A DNA stretch of 64,000 nt from Scytonema sp. UIC 10036 (GCF_009725235.1 NZ_WJFC01000010.1:68483-132482); one strand, 5' to 3'. Numbered from the stretch's first letter, positions 25,981-35,199 are shown. The notes: generated from the letters alone by a model not told the origin. Numbers and translations: made by a program.

Positions 25981-27234
25981 ATGTTTAGAGAAATAAGATA
26001 TCGTTTATTGTTATCTTACATGGGAGTTTTTGCCTTAATTCTGGGATGTTTTGCCTTAGCAGTTCGTGTTGTTTTTACTCGAAGTTTAAATCAAGAATTC
26101 ACAGAAAAACTGATTGATTTAGGAGAGGGCGCTGCTGCTAATGCACGATTTGAAAATGGTCATGTAAAAATAGAAAATGAATTTCCTATCCTCAACATTA
26201 TCGCTCGAAAACAAGCATTACAGTGGTTCGATCCACAAGGTCATTTAATCGATCAACAGGGAGATGATGTTCTCAATTTACCTATTGTTGAGCATAAAAC
26301 CATAAACATTCAAACAGATAAAAAAAATATTCAAGCAGTGACTTTACCCATTATTGGAAGTGATGATGGAAAACTAATTGGGTATGTAAGAGCAAGCCAG
26401 TCTCTCAATGATTTTTATGCAACTTTACATAAATTAGATTGGGGATTAAGTGGAGGAATTCTTATTGCAATGGTTTTAAGCGGTGTTGGGGGAATTTTGT
26501 TAACTCGTCAGGCAATGCAACCAATTGAAGATAGTTTTCAACGACTCAAACAATTTACTGCTGATGCTTCTCATGAACTCCGCAGTCCTTTAATGGCAAT
26601 TAAAAGTAATGCAACGGTAGCACTTAAATATCCAGAAGGGATGCGAGAAGCAGATGTTGATAAATTTCAAGCAATTGTTAGTGCTACTCAACAAATGTCC
26701 AGTCTCACAGAAGATTTACTATTTTTAGCACGGACTGACAAAATTCCAAATCAAAAAAGGGAGCTAGTGAATTTAGCGGAAATTTTAGAGAACTTAGTAC
26801 TGCAATATAAACCTGAAGCCGAGACTAAACAAATTCATTTACAATGTGCAATAGGTAATCATTTATACTTGTTAGGTGATGGCATACAACTGATGCGATT
26901 GTTTACCAATTTAGTTGCAAATGCACTGCATTACACGCCTAATGGAGGAAAAATAGAGATTAGAGCTAACCTTACAGGTTCTCATATCTTGGTAAAAGTG
27001 CAGGATACAGGTGTAGGAATTGCACCTGAGAACCTTGAAAAAATTTTCGAGCGGTTTTGGCGAGCTGATAGTTCCCGCTCGTATCATTCCGGTGGCTCTG
27101 GATTGGGATTATCTATTGTCCGAGCAATTGTCGAAAATCATGGAGGTTCAATTGCTGTTACAAGTCAGCTAGGTGTTGGTAGCTGTTTTACAGTTCGCCT
27201 TCCGGCTAGTGGAGTTTATACCAATTTAATATGA
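25981..27234 (+). CDS. Membrane sensor histidine kinase
   Basis: A 417-residue kinase paired with the preceding regulator. There are two membrane segments (about residues 8-30 and 155-175) around an extracytoplasmic loop of about 125 residues. The phospho-accepting His is in FTADASHELRSPL. The catalytic domain shows the N box (FTNLVANALHYTPNGG), G1 box (VQDTGVGIAPENL), F box (FERFWRADSSRS) and G2 box (GGSGLGLSIV). No HAMP or PAS domain is evident. The loop has no conspicuous Cys or His metal cluster, which argues weakly against a metal sensor. It ends in a long gap with hairpins. Confidence 0.93.
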   Translation: MFREIRYRLLLSYMGVFALILGCFALAVRVVFTRSLNQEFTEKLIDLGEGAAANARFENGHVKIENEFPILNIIARKQALQWFDPQGHLIDQQGDDVLNLPIVEHKTINIQTDKKNIQAVTLPIIGSDDGKLIGYVRASQSLNDFYATLHKLDWGLSGGILIAMVLSGVGGILLTRQAMQPIEDSFQRLKQFTADASHELRSPLMAIKSNATVALKYPEGMREADVDKFQAIVSATQQMSSLTEDLLFLARTDKIPNQKRELVNLAEILENLVLQYKPEAETKQIHLQCAIGNHLYLLGDGIQLMRLFTNLVANALHYTPNGGKIEIRANLTGSHILVKVQDTGVGIAPENLEKIFERFWRADSSRSYHSGGSGLGLSIVRAIVENHGGSIAVTSQLGVGSCFTVRLPASGVYTNLI

Positions 27235-27430
27235 AGCTGCACATTATTTTTACCCCTCCTAACCTCCCCGATGCATTCTACGGTGTACACACAAGTCGAA
27301 ATTACCCCACCCTAGCCCTCCCCGATGGATTGGGGAGGGAACAAGAAATCTAGTTTCCCCCTTTATAAGGGGGATTAAGGGGGGTAAGGAGAGATGCCAC
27401 AGATGAAGATTTTTTATTTTCATTTGAATA
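27235..27430. other. Intergenic repeat-rich stretch
   Basis: No gene is seen. It contains GC-rich inverted blocks (CTCCCCGATGGATTGGGGAG, then TTCCCCCTTTATAAGGGGGA) of a type dispersed in cyanobacterial genomes, with a related element at 54636-54700. A sequence like GGTGTACACACAAGTCGA also occurs near 45257 as GGTGTACACATAAATCGA. Confidence 0.6.
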
Positions 27431-27466
27431 AAAAAAGTTGGGTTTAATCAAGAGAAGAAACCCAAC
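27431..27466 (-). terminator. Probable intrinsic terminator for the 27595-27906 gene
   Basis: Read on the minus strand: GTTGGGTTT, a 12-base loop, AAACCCAAC, then a run of T. The stop codon of the minus-strand gene lies about 130 bases upstream. A second imperfect inverted repeat (27485-27514, GAGAAGTT...AACTTCTC) lies between them. Confidence 0.6.
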
Positions 27467-27594
27467 CTAAATAACATGTGGGACGAGAAGTTCTCTATAA
27501 TAGAGAAACTTCTCTAGCAAGAGGAGAATCAACCGAGGTCATGAAACCAAGCTATTTTTTACTTCATTAGAAAAAATTGATATAATTACTAAAT

Positions 27595-27906
27595 TTACTT
27601 CTTGATAGGAGTGGTTGGTTTTGCTACTACATTATTATCTGATGCTCCTTTGGTAGTTGTTTGTTTGAGATTTGTCGGCTTGCGAGATTGGATATGACTT
27701 GCAGGTTTTTTAGAGTTTTGTTGAGATGTCTTTTTCTTTAGGGACTGTTGTGTATTTTTATGAACAGCATTGACTGCTGTACTTGTTTTGTCGTTTTTTG
27801 AGGTTGGGGTTTGAGCTTGAGCAGCAAAAGCACCTTGTGACATTACGTTAAGACTCAAAAGACTCATTAAACCTAGAACCAAAACATTTCTAGTTGTACT
27901 TTTCAT
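27595..27906 (-). CDS. Small basic secreted protein
   Basis: 103 residues from the ATG at 27906. Signal peptide VLVLGLMSLLSLNVMSQGAFA ends in AFA|AQ, and the mature part is low-complexity, rich in Lys, Thr, Gln and Ser (SLKKKTSQQNSKKPASHIQSRKP). A longer frame runs upstream but places 31 uncharacteristic residues before the signal, so the internal Met is preferred. The sequence resembles other disordered cationic exported proteins of cyanobacteria; no family is recognised. It is divergent from the gene at 28116, with the shared motif at 28059 between them. Confidence 0.6.
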   Translation of the reverse strand: MKSTTRNVLVLGLMSLLSLNVMSQGAFAAQAQTPTSKNDKTSTAVNAVHKNTQQSLKKKTSQQNSKKPASHIQSRKPTNLKQTTTKGASDNNVVAKPTTPIKK

Positions 27907-28058
27907 GGTTCTCAAAACTTCTCCGTCATCTGGGTTTGTTGTCTTGATATGCTTAATGTAGAAGGTAAAAGTGAAGAAATCGGAAAGATTGAATGGCAAA
28001 TCCCAAATTTTTTATATCCCTCGTTTTGGTTGCTATTTGACACTCCACTCAAAATCTT

Positions 28059-28076
28059 CCCAAGTTCTTGACAAAT
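28059..28076 (+). promoter_or_regulatory. Shared upstream motif, copy C
   Basis: TTCCCAAGTTCTTGACAAAT lies about 45 bases before the ATG at 28116. It is a variant of CCAAGTTCTTTACAATT at 32687 and 35272. TTGACA has the form of a -35 box. Confidence 0.45.
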
Positions 28077-28115
28077 TTTGTATATCTTGGGGCTTTTACC
28101 CAAACAGTCATCACC

Positions 28116-28949
28116 ATGAGCACTTCAATCAAAACTCTTCTCACAGCTTCATTGTTGGTTGGTTTAGGCATAGGTGAGTTATTAAGAACGAATGATGCAA
28201 GCAAGCCTCCACAACCTGTTGCCATTATGCCCCAACACGATCGTAGTTTCTTAACTGCTCAAAATAGAGCTAGCACATCCTATCTCAACGAGGTTGCAGA
28301 AAAACCATATTCATTCAGAAAAACCAAACTTGAACCCAACAACTCCCCTCTGCCTGTTTCTTTAAGGAAGGTAAGTAAATACAGTGAAATAATATACACT
28401 ATTGTTAAAGCAAAAGATTGGGAAAACGCTACAGATAATATCTTTTTGTTAGAAGATGCAGCACAGGGTTTGAATACCGAAATCAACGGTGAAAAATTAC
28501 TGCTCCCAACGCTAAATACCAAAATTGCGTCCCTGAAAGCTACTATTACGGATAAAAATCACTTAGCGGCAATGCATCATGCCAATCAAATAACTCTGAT
28601 TGCTGGTGCGATCGCTACACACTTTCAGCAAAAAGTTCCCATTGAGGTAACACAACTCAACTACTACGCTCACGAGTTAGAAATTTGGGCACCGACAGGG
28701 AACAAAGCTTGGTTGCATAAAACTGCCAATCATATGCGTCGTACTTGGTACACAGTACGTCCTGCGATTTTAGTTCGTGGAGGAATTGCTCAAACACACA
28801 AGTTCGATGGGTTGATAAACCGTCTTGAGATAGCTTCTTCAGCTACGGAGTACAGTCATCTAGCTCCTCCTTTGCTTCAAGAGACGGACAAGCTTGAGAA
28901 TATGTTTCTCACAACCAAGTACGCAAATCCCTCTGCACCAGTGCTGTAA
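28116..28949 (+). CDS. Secreted helical protein of unknown function
   Basis: 277 residues from the ATG at 28116 (an earlier in-frame start at 28068 lacks a signal peptide). The N-terminus TLLTASLLVGLGIGELLRT is a probable signal or anchor. The mature part is predicted helical, with two similar halves (KDWENATDNIFLLEDAAQGL, then KNHLAAMHHANQITLIAGAIATHFQ, later KTANHMRRTWYTVRPAILVRGG). Repeated His and Met residues suggest a periplasmic metal or ligand role, but that is only inference. It shares its upstream motif with the HtrA protease, a small secreted protein and a peptidoglycan-binding protein, which suggests an envelope-related regulon. Confidence 0.65.
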   Translation: MSTSIKTLLTASLLVGLGIGELLRTNDASKPPQPVAIMPQHDRSFLTAQNRASTSYLNEVAEKPYSFRKTKLEPNNSPLPVSLRKVSKYSEIIYTIVKAKDWENATDNIFLLEDAAQGLNTEINGEKLLLPTLNTKIASLKATITDKNHLAAMHHANQITLIAGAIATHFQQKVPIEVTQLNYYAHELEIWAPTGNKAWLHKTANHMRRTWYTVRPAILVRGGIAQTHKFDGLINRLEIASSATEYSHLAPPLLQETDKLENMFLTTKYANPSAPVL

Positions 28950-29078
28950 AAATACCTAACAAAGTTGACAAACCTTATCAAATATTTCATCTTAATTGGC
29001 CTTTCTGATACACCCAAGCATAGACGACCGAACTGGCGGCTACTATATTGATTGGGTATCTAGTAGCAATTAGCTAGA

Positions 29079-30557
29079 CTACAGCGCACACCAACTGGGA
29101 ATCAGCACAGTTCCCTTGGCATCAGGCAACGGCAACCACGCCACACAACCCGATGCCAAACCAGGGTGTTTTAGTACCACAGGCTTTTTAAACTTGCCGA
29201 CTAGATATTTTAAGGCGATGTTTCTAGCGGCGTTATCCCCAGAGTCATAAATTTTCCCCTCTGGAGTCTTGACCAACTTTCCTAAACCTCTCTCGCTCCA
29301 CAAATATAAGTTTAAACTTCCGACTTGAGAACCACGTAGGCATTTCCCACCCAGAAACGCATCAGTGATTGAAGTGTAAGCAGGGTTAATGCGTGTTGTA
29401 TAAATCGAATAACGTGCCAGCGCTTTGTGTTCAGTTCGTTTTTGAATTTTCTTTGCTATCCAGTTTGAACGCTTGATATTACTCCGATGTGAGTATTTAC
29501 CTTTGAGAGCTTTTAAACTTTTTAAGTTTTCAAAAACGATTAACTGACACTGATATTTTAGAGCGAACTCTACAAGAGTATTTGAGATTTTTTCAATCAA
29601 ATCTTTCTCAAGATTTTTGATTCGCTCCCACAAAGTCGCACACATTCGCTTTGGCGGTGAATTCCCTAACTCTGTATGCGTATTCGTGAGCTTTTTAGCT
29701 TTGGCAATTAGTCCTAGGTAGCGCTTCCTAAGATGAGATAAGCGATTGTTTCCTTGAAGGCGAAGAGTGGTTATTTCTTCAACAACGCCCGTATCTTCGT
29801 ACCCTTCTAGCACCTTGGCAACGACGATTGGGTCGGATAAATTTAAATCGATGCTGAGAACTCGGAGTTTGCCATAAGCTTGAATCTGCTCATCTAATTT
29901 CCCCTGACTTGGAGTGAGTTTTTGAATCACCCAACATATGTTAAGTTTCCCATTTGATATCATCAGTGACATTGTACTTTTTTGATACCCCGATGGTAAT
30001 TCTCGACACTTGTAGAGGAATTTTTCTTTCACCCAACTTGATCCAGTCCACAGCTTTACAACTATAGAGTCGCCTGTATCTTGCCCAAACATCGAAGAGT
30101 AAAACTGTGTCGGGAAGTTAGTTGATGTCGGTAATGTTGGCGGTTTTCCTGCTTTCTTTTTGAGTCGAGTTTTTTTCTTGAGTGTTTTAGCTTGATTTGC
30201 TCTCTCAATGCGTTGTTGCCAACGTTTTAAATTACTATCATGAGATTTAACAATGCCGAACGCTTTTTTGATGGCAGCACGTCTGAAATCTTTGGGAACA
30301 TCTTTAAAAGGTATCGGATGTGGCACCTCAGCCCGTTTTTTATTTGTAATAGTTAGAGATTCATAGACTTGGTATAAATCTGATACGGATACACTCAGGC
30401 ATTTTTCTACATCTACTCCCATCACCTTCACATAAAACATCACAACTGAATTAAATAGCTTTTGTGTTGCCTCTACATAACCAGGGTGTTTTGTTTCAAT
30501 TACACCGACCATGGCTTCATTAATCAAGAAATGTCCCTTCTGTTTTCTGAGTGCCAC
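29079..30557 (-). CDS. TnpB-like RuvC nuclease lacking a zinc ribbon
   Basis: 492 residues from the GTG at 30557, chosen for the strong GGAGGTG site 8 bases upstream; an ATG at 30581 is in frame. The RuvC parts are visible: RVLSIDLNLSDPIVV (Asp of motif I), CQLIVFENLKSL (Glu of motif II) and DSGDNAARNIALKYL (Asp of motif III). The region where TnpB has two CxxC pairs reads INPAYTSITDAFLGGKCLRGS, then LYLWSERGL, so the zinc ribbon is gone. No TnpA lies beside it. The large N-terminal half (KKKTRLKKKAGKPP) is basic. It may be a TnpB-related family with a cellular role, or an immobile IS200/IS605 relic. A ribbon-helix-helix gene is divergent at 30986. Confidence 0.75.
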   Translation of the reverse strand: MALRKQKGHFLINEAMVGVIETKHPGYVEATQKLFNSVVMFYVKVMGVDVEKCLSVSVSDLYQVYESLTITNKKRAEVPHPIPFKDVPKDFRRAAIKKAFGIVKSHDSNLKRWQQRIERANQAKTLKKKTRLKKKAGKPPTLPTSTNFPTQFYSSMFGQDTGDSIVVKLWTGSSWVKEKFLYKCRELPSGYQKSTMSLMISNGKLNICWVIQKLTPSQGKLDEQIQAYGKLRVLSIDLNLSDPIVVAKVLEGYEDTGVVEEITTLRLQGNNRLSHLRKRYLGLIAKAKKLTNTHTELGNSPPKRMCATLWERIKNLEKDLIEKISNTLVEFALKYQCQLIVFENLKSLKALKGKYSHRSNIKRSNWIAKKIQKRTEHKALARYSIYTTRINPAYTSITDAFLGGKCLRGSQVGSLNLYLWSERGLGKLVKTPEGKIYDSGDNAARNIALKYLVGKFKKPVVLKHPGLASGCVAWLPLPDAKGTVLIPSWCAL

Positions 30558-30832
30558 GCTATTATCACCTCCTGTGTTCATACTGCTTTGACTGTATAAA
30601 TTTGATTTTTTCTCATGAATCTATCTCATTTTACACCGATTAGCAAAGAAAACATAATAGATATTTACAATTCCACGATCATCTCCAATATTTTACTACC
30701 TCAACTCAGTCATGCTTTTGTTTTACATTTAAGATTTATCACTGTACGTTCGCTCATTTTTGAAGGGTGAGAGGAATTAATGTCTGACTGGGTAAGGTTT
30801 CAATACGATTGTGAATCTACTAAAACCCAATT

Positions 30833-30881
30833 CGTGTATTACATGGAATCACCTAATTTCCTTCCTTCCATGTAATACACG
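30833..30881. promoter_or_regulatory. Perfect 16-bp inverted repeat, probable operator
   Basis: CGTGTATTACATGGAA (30833-30848) and its exact complement TTCCATGTAATACACG (30866-30881), between the divergent TnpB-like and ribbon-helix-helix genes. The half-site GTGTATTAC recurs at 30961 and at 31161, which fits a binding site for a dimeric ribbon-helix-helix repressor. Confidence 0.6.
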
Positions 30882-30960
30882 GTAAGGATTGGTTGTAAAT
30901 ATACCTATAGTGTAAGACACAAGTTACATTCTATTCTTCACCAATTTCACGTTAAACTTA

Positions 30961-30975
30961 CGGTGTAATACACCG
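30961..30975. promoter_or_regulatory. Palindrome at the ribbon-helix-helix gene start, probable operator
   Basis: CGGTGTAATACACCG, a 7-1-7 palindrome ending 10 bases before the ATG at 30986. It carries the same GTGTA-x-TACAC core as the sites upstream and would block translation initiation or transcription if bound. No other feature is seen in the gap 30582-30985. Confidence 0.65.
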
Positions 30976-30985
30976 AATCAGAGTC

Positions 30986-31357
30986 ATGTTGAAGCGGGAC
31001 ATTCAAGGCAAGTTTGCACTTCATGACGATGACTATCGTCAAGTGCGCTCAGTCAGATTAACTGATGAAACCTGGAAGGCTTTGGGGATTGCTGCTGAGT
31101 GCTTGGGTATGAGTAGAGCGGATTACTTGGAAAAGGTAATTAAGGGTAATGTCAATCCAAGTAATACACGGGAGAAAGAACCGATAGATCAAGCCAAAGC
31201 TACTGTTGTTGAACTTGCGACTACGCCACGGCAGGAAGCAACACTCTTAACTTTACGTGACCAAGTTTTACGACAATTAAAATTAGGTAAGCAAGCTCCT
31301 AGCTATAAAGCAGCACTGAAAGCCCTCAATTATTTTATTGCGGCACTCTCAAGCTAG
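30986..31357 (+). CDS. Ribbon-helix-helix DNA-binding protein
   Basis: A 123-residue protein. Residues about 18-52 (RQVRSVRLTDETWKALGIAAECLGMSRADYLEKVI) have the strand-helix-helix pattern of CopG/Arc-type proteins, with a leading MLKRDIQGKFAL that recurs in cyanobacterial homologues I remember. The C-terminal half (EATLLTLRDQVLRQLKLGKQAPSYKAALKALNYFI) looks helical. Palindromes with one shared core flank its start and a half-site (GTAATACACG) occurs inside the gene at 31161, so autoregulation is likely (inferred). The divergent TnpB-like gene may be controlled by the same sites. Its partner, if it is an antitoxin, is not evident. Confidence 0.65.
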   Translation: MLKRDIQGKFALHDDDYRQVRSVRLTDETWKALGIAAECLGMSRADYLEKVIKGNVNPSNTREKEPIDQAKATVVELATTPRQEATLLTLRDQVLRQLKLGKQAPSYKAALKALNYFIAALSS

Positions 31358-31405
31358 TATACGTAACAATCCGTATTTGCCAACATGATTAGCGCAGAAA
31401 AAATA

Positions 31406-32718
31406 ATGGAAATAACTTCTCTTGCGTATTGACGATATTCCTGTGATAGTGGAGTGGCTCAAACAGATGGATCTAGCCAAATGTATTGACCAAAAACTGA
31501 GTGAACCACAGGTCAATCACAAAGGGCTGAGTTACGGTCAATTGGGTGTATTGTTATTAACATACATCATTACCCAGTCAGACCATCGGTTGAGTGCCGT
31601 GGAACCTTGGGTGCAAACACATCGAAGGATTTTAGAGTTAACTACAGGGTGGTCAATAGGAGAAAAAGATACTACTGATGACCGATTGGCAAGGGATGTC
31701 GTTGAGCTAGGGAAGCAGTCACACGCAAGAGTGGAAATTGAGATAAAGCTAGGACGGCATCTAATTCGTGCCTACGAATTGCCAACTGTTGTAGCACGAG
31801 CGGATACAAGTAGTTTTAGTGTGAATCATACTCCAGGAGATTCAGTTGAAGAAAACCTACTGCGTTATGGCTATTCCAAAGACTTTCGCCCAGACTTGTT
31901 ACAGTATCGTCAATTATTAGCAACCCTCGACCCAATGGGAATGCCATTGGTTAGCGCTACCCTTGAAGGGAATGGAGCCGATGACCCATTATATTTTCCC
32001 ACTTGGGAAAAAATGGTGAAAGTGATTGGGCATAAAAAGTTCGTCTTTATTGCCGATTGCAAAGCAGGTTCGATTGCAACTCGCGCTCAAATTGCAGCAA
32101 ATGGAGGTATTTACTGCTTCCCTGTTCCCATGAGTGGACAACACCCTCAATATCTTCAGCAATGGGTACTAGATCCACCTACAGAAAATGTGGAGATTCG
32201 TTTACCAAGGGCACGATGAAGAAGAACCTGCAGCGTCCAAGGGTTTTGAAGTGGAGTTAGGTAAGTTTTGGTTCAACGAAGAAACTAACAAGTGGGTACG
32301 TTGGCATGAACGCTATTTGGTAGTTTATTCTGCTAGCCTTGCAGCATCTGCTATCCGTGGTCAACAGCAACGCATCAATAATGCTCAAACGGCTCTCAAT
32401 AAATTAGCAGCCAAACCAGGAGCAGATCCACAAGCACTAGCGCATAAAGTAGAAAACATACTTGAGCGCTATCGTGTCAAAGATTTTTTCCAGACCAGAA
32501 TTACAGAACAAATCATTCAACAAACTCGTTATATCGGACGAGGACGACCATCCAAAAATTCTCCAACTGAAGAAGTAACCAGTATTTGTCTTCAACTTCA
32601 TATCCAACAAGTTGATGACGCGATAAAAGAGGCAGAAACGTTGGCAGGGTCCCCGAACCCTAATTTTGCCACTTTCAGCAATCTTTCCAAGTTCTTTACA
32701 ATTGCTTCTTATTGTTAG
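31406..32718 (+). pseudogene. Broken IS1634-family transposase
   Basis: Translation in three frames rebuilds an IS1634/DUF4277-like transposase. ATG at 31406 gives MEITSL, then an extra base near 31421 shifts to RIDDIPVIVEWLKQMDLAKC through ARADTSSFSVNHT (31422 onward). A second shift near 32205 moves to QGHDEEEPAASKGFEVELGKFWFNEETNKWVRW. The second part stops at 32718, after the homology fails near 32650, so the C-terminus is missing. The insertion is therefore inactive. Terminal inverted repeats are not recognised. Its loss point abuts the promoter region of the HtrA gene. Confidence 0.8.
32687..32703 (+). promoter_or_regulatory. Shared upstream motif, copy A
   Basis: CCAAGTTCTTTACAATT, 66 bases before the HtrA start at 32770, identical over 17 bases to the copy at 35272. 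It lies just after the broken transposase homology ends, so it belongs to the HtrA gene rather than the insertion. Confidence 0.5.
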
Positions 32719-32769
32719 AGACGCAAATTTACAAGATGAAGAACTGTAAAACCCAGACATTTTTAGCTT

Positions 32770-34023
32770 ATGAAAACTTCAAAGCATAATTTTCAAGATC
32801 GCTTGAAATCGAACATTGGCTCTACCGCAAATAACCATGTGAATGGACGTAACAGGAAAAAACCGATGACTTACCTGGGTTTAGCATTGGTTGTAGCCGG
32901 AACAGCAATTACAGTTACAGGTATGCACCCACTGCAAGCACCACAAGCGGCACTAGCAGTGACTCAAAATCCACCAGATAACTTAGCAACCGCTCGATCT
33001 TCTAACTTTATTACAGAAGTTGTCGATCGCGTTGGTCCTGCGGTAGTACGGATTGATTCAACTCACACAGTCAAGCATCCCACATCTGATATTTTTAACG
33101 ATCCCTTCTTTCGGGAATTTTTTGGTTCTGAAGTCCCCTCTCCACCATCCAAAGAAATTGTTCAAGGAGTTGGTTCTGGTTTCATCTTGAATTCTAATGG
33201 TGAAGTTTTAACCAACGCTCATGTGGTTAATGGCGCAGATACAGTCACAGTCACCTTGAAGGATGGGCGTAGTTTTAAAGGTCAGGTGATGGGAGCCGAT
33301 CCTGTTACGGATGTTGCTGTTGTTAAAATTAAATCTAATAACTTACCTACAATCCCTTTAGGGAACTCCGAGCAACTCAAACCAGGAGAATGGGCTATAG
33401 CTATTGGCAACCCTTTGGGTTTGGATAATACGGTCACGGAAGGTATAATTAGTGCTACGGGTCGCTCTAGTTCTCAAGTAGGAGTTCCGAGCGAGCGAGT
33501 TAACTTTATTCAAACTGATGCAGCAATTAATCCCGGTAATTCAGGCGGACCCTTGCTCAATTCCCAAGGACAAGCCATCGGTATAAACACGGCTATTATT
33601 CAAAATGCTCAAGGTTTGGGCTTTGCAATCCCAATCAATACTGCCAAACATATTGCCAATCAATTAATCGCTAAAGGTAAAGTCGAACACGCTTATTTGG
33701 GTGTTCAAATGGTTACGTTAACACCAGAGTTAAAACAACAAATTAACAACAATCCTAATGCTCCTCTGAGTGTTGACGAATCTCAAGGTGTTTTAGTCGT
33801 TAAAGTTGTTCCTGAATCTCCTGCAGCCAAAGGCGGAATTCGTGCAGGTGATGTAATTGTGAAGGTAAATAATGAATCTATAAATAAAGCGGACAAGCTG
33901 CAACAAACTGTAGAAGAGACATCTATTGGTAGCAATCTACAATTAGAAATTCGGCGTAACGGTCAAACTCTCAATCTTGGTATCAAACCAGGTGCGTTAC
34001 CCAATACTCAGCAAGAAGGATAG
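32770..34023 (+). CDS. HtrA/Deg-family serine protease with PDZ domain
   Basis: A 417-residue envelope protease. A membrane or signal segment is at about residues 33-62 (PMTYLGLALVVAGTAITVTG). The trypsin-like domain has the triad His151 (LTNAHVV), Asp181 (TDVAVVKI) and Ser258 (NPGNSGGPL). One PDZ domain covers about 300-405 (AYLGVQMVTL, GIRAGDVIVKVNNESI). Size and order match cyanobacterial HhoA/HhoB/HtrA, which degrade misfolded periplasmic or lumenal proteins under light and heat stress. The group 2 sigma gene lies 88 bases downstream. The start at 32770 follows the transposase relic and a shared promoter motif. Confidence 0.93.
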   Translation: MKTSKHNFQDRLKSNIGSTANNHVNGRNRKKPMTYLGLALVVAGTAITVTGMHPLQAPQAALAVTQNPPDNLATARSSNFITEVVDRVGPAVVRIDSTHTVKHPTSDIFNDPFFREFFGSEVPSPPSKEIVQGVGSGFILNSNGEVLTNAHVVNGADTVTVTLKDGRSFKGQVMGADPVTDVAVVKIKSNNLPTIPLGNSEQLKPGEWAIAIGNPLGLDNTVTEGIISATGRSSSQVGVPSERVNFIQTDAAINPGNSGGPLLNSQGQAIGINTAIIQNAQGLGFAIPINTAKHIANQLIAKGKVEHAYLGVQMVTLTPELKQQINNNPNAPLSVDESQGVLVVKVVPESPAAKGGIRAGDVIVKVNNESINKADKLQQTVEETSIGSNLQLEIRRNGQTLNLGIKPGALPNTQQEG

Positions 34024-34111
34024 ATTGAGTCATAGCAATTAGGTGTGTATGCTCTAAACATTAAGTTTGGATAATTTAGCATAAATTTCTTCAATAAAGG
34101 TTTACTTAAGC

Positions 34112-35113
34112 ATGTCTATCTCAACATCACAACCAAGTTCTACTCACCACGCCACACAAAATTCATTTTCTCACAAAACCGATATAGTAGGCACTTTTCT
34201 TCGAGAGATAGGACGCATTCCTTTACTCACCTACGAACAAGAAATTAATTTAAGCAAGCAGGTTCAGCTTTTGATAGCTTTGCAGTCCGTGAAAAAAGAA
34301 CTGACTGTTCAATTAAAACGAGAACCGACACTTTCAGAGTGGGCTATTTCAGCTCGGGTGAGTGAGTCAGGGCTGCTAGAATGTCTTAGTGAAGGACAAC
34401 AAGCTAAGGAGAAAATCATTCAGGCTAATCTGAGATTTGTGGTAGCGATCGCTAAAAAGTATCAAAGGCGCAATTTAGATTTTCTTGACTTAGTTCAAGA
34501 AGGAACTTTGGGTTTAGAAAGAGGAATTGAGAAATTCGATCCAACCCGTGGGTATAAACTTTCCACGTATATTTACTGGTGGATTCGTCAGGGAATTACA
34601 AGAGCGATCGCAGATAAAGGACGCACAGTCCGATTGCCTATTCACATAACCGAGAAACTCAACAAAATCAAGCGTGTTCAGAGCGAGTTATTTCAAAAAC
34701 TAGGTCGCATTCCTACCTTCACTGAAATTGCCTTAGCATTGAATTTACCACCAAACCAAATTCGTGACTATTTACTCTCTGCACGTCAACCAATTTCTCT
34801 AGATTTACCAATTGGAGAGGAACAAAATACAGAATTCCAGGAGCTACTAGAGTATAAAGGACCTTCCCCAGAAAACTATGCGGCTCAAGAATCTCTTCGC
34901 CAAGACTTGCAAAAGTTATTATCAAAACTGACTCCCCAACAACGAGAAATATTAACCTTACGTTTTGGTTTAGCAGATGGGCATGAATTTTCTCTAGAGC
35001 AGATTTGCCGACGAATGGGCATTAGTCGAGAACGAGTACGACAGATAGAAAAACAAGCTTTGAAGCGGTTACAACTACAAGGCGATCTGGTGCGCGGCTA
35101 TTTAGCTAGTTAA
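34112..35113 (+). CDS. Group 2 RNA polymerase sigma factor (RpoD-like)
   Basis: A 333-residue sigma-70 protein. Region 1.2 is DIVGTFLREIGRIPLLTYEQEI. Region 2 is IQANLRFVVAIAKKYQRRNLDFLDLVQEG...YKLSTYIYWWIRQGITRAI. Region 3 starts at RLPIHITEKLNKIKRVQ. Region 4 ends SLEQICRRMGISRERVRQIEKQALKRL. It lacks the long region 1.1 of the principal sigma factor, and its length and motifs match the non-essential group 2 factors (SigB to SigE) that respond to nutrient or light stress. Its position after an HtrA protease and among genes sharing an upstream motif suggests a stress-regulon role (inferred). Confidence 0.93.
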   Translation: MSISTSQPSSTHHATQNSFSHKTDIVGTFLREIGRIPLLTYEQEINLSKQVQLLIALQSVKKELTVQLKREPTLSEWAISARVSESGLLECLSEGQQAKEKIIQANLRFVVAIAKKYQRRNLDFLDLVQEGTLGLERGIEKFDPTRGYKLSTYIYWWIRQGITRAIADKGRTVRLPIHITEKLNKIKRVQSELFQKLGRIPTFTEIALALNLPPNQIRDYLLSARQPISLDLPIGEEQNTEFQELLEYKGPSPENYAAQESLRQDLQKLLSKLTPQQREILTLRFGLADGHEFSLEQICRRMGISRERVRQIEKQALKRLQLQGDLVRGYLAS

Positions 35114-35142
35114 TAGGCTATAGCAATCTTATTTGAGATCCA

Positions 35143-35199
35143 AACAAGGGAGACAAGGAGGACAAGGAAGACAAGGAGGACAAGGAGGACAAGGAAGAG
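35143..35199. repeat. Short tandem repeat of GGACAAGGA type
   Basis: Six imperfect copies of a 9-base unit (GACAAGGAG or GACAAGGAA) just after the sigma-factor gene. The complementary version TCCCTTGTC is tandemly repeated at 44066-44121. Probably slippage-prone. Confidence 0.85.

Noticed and set aside
29079..30557. Cas12-type CRISPR effector
   Set aside because: Length, RuvC motif spacing and the absence of any array or cas gene fit a TnpB relative better.
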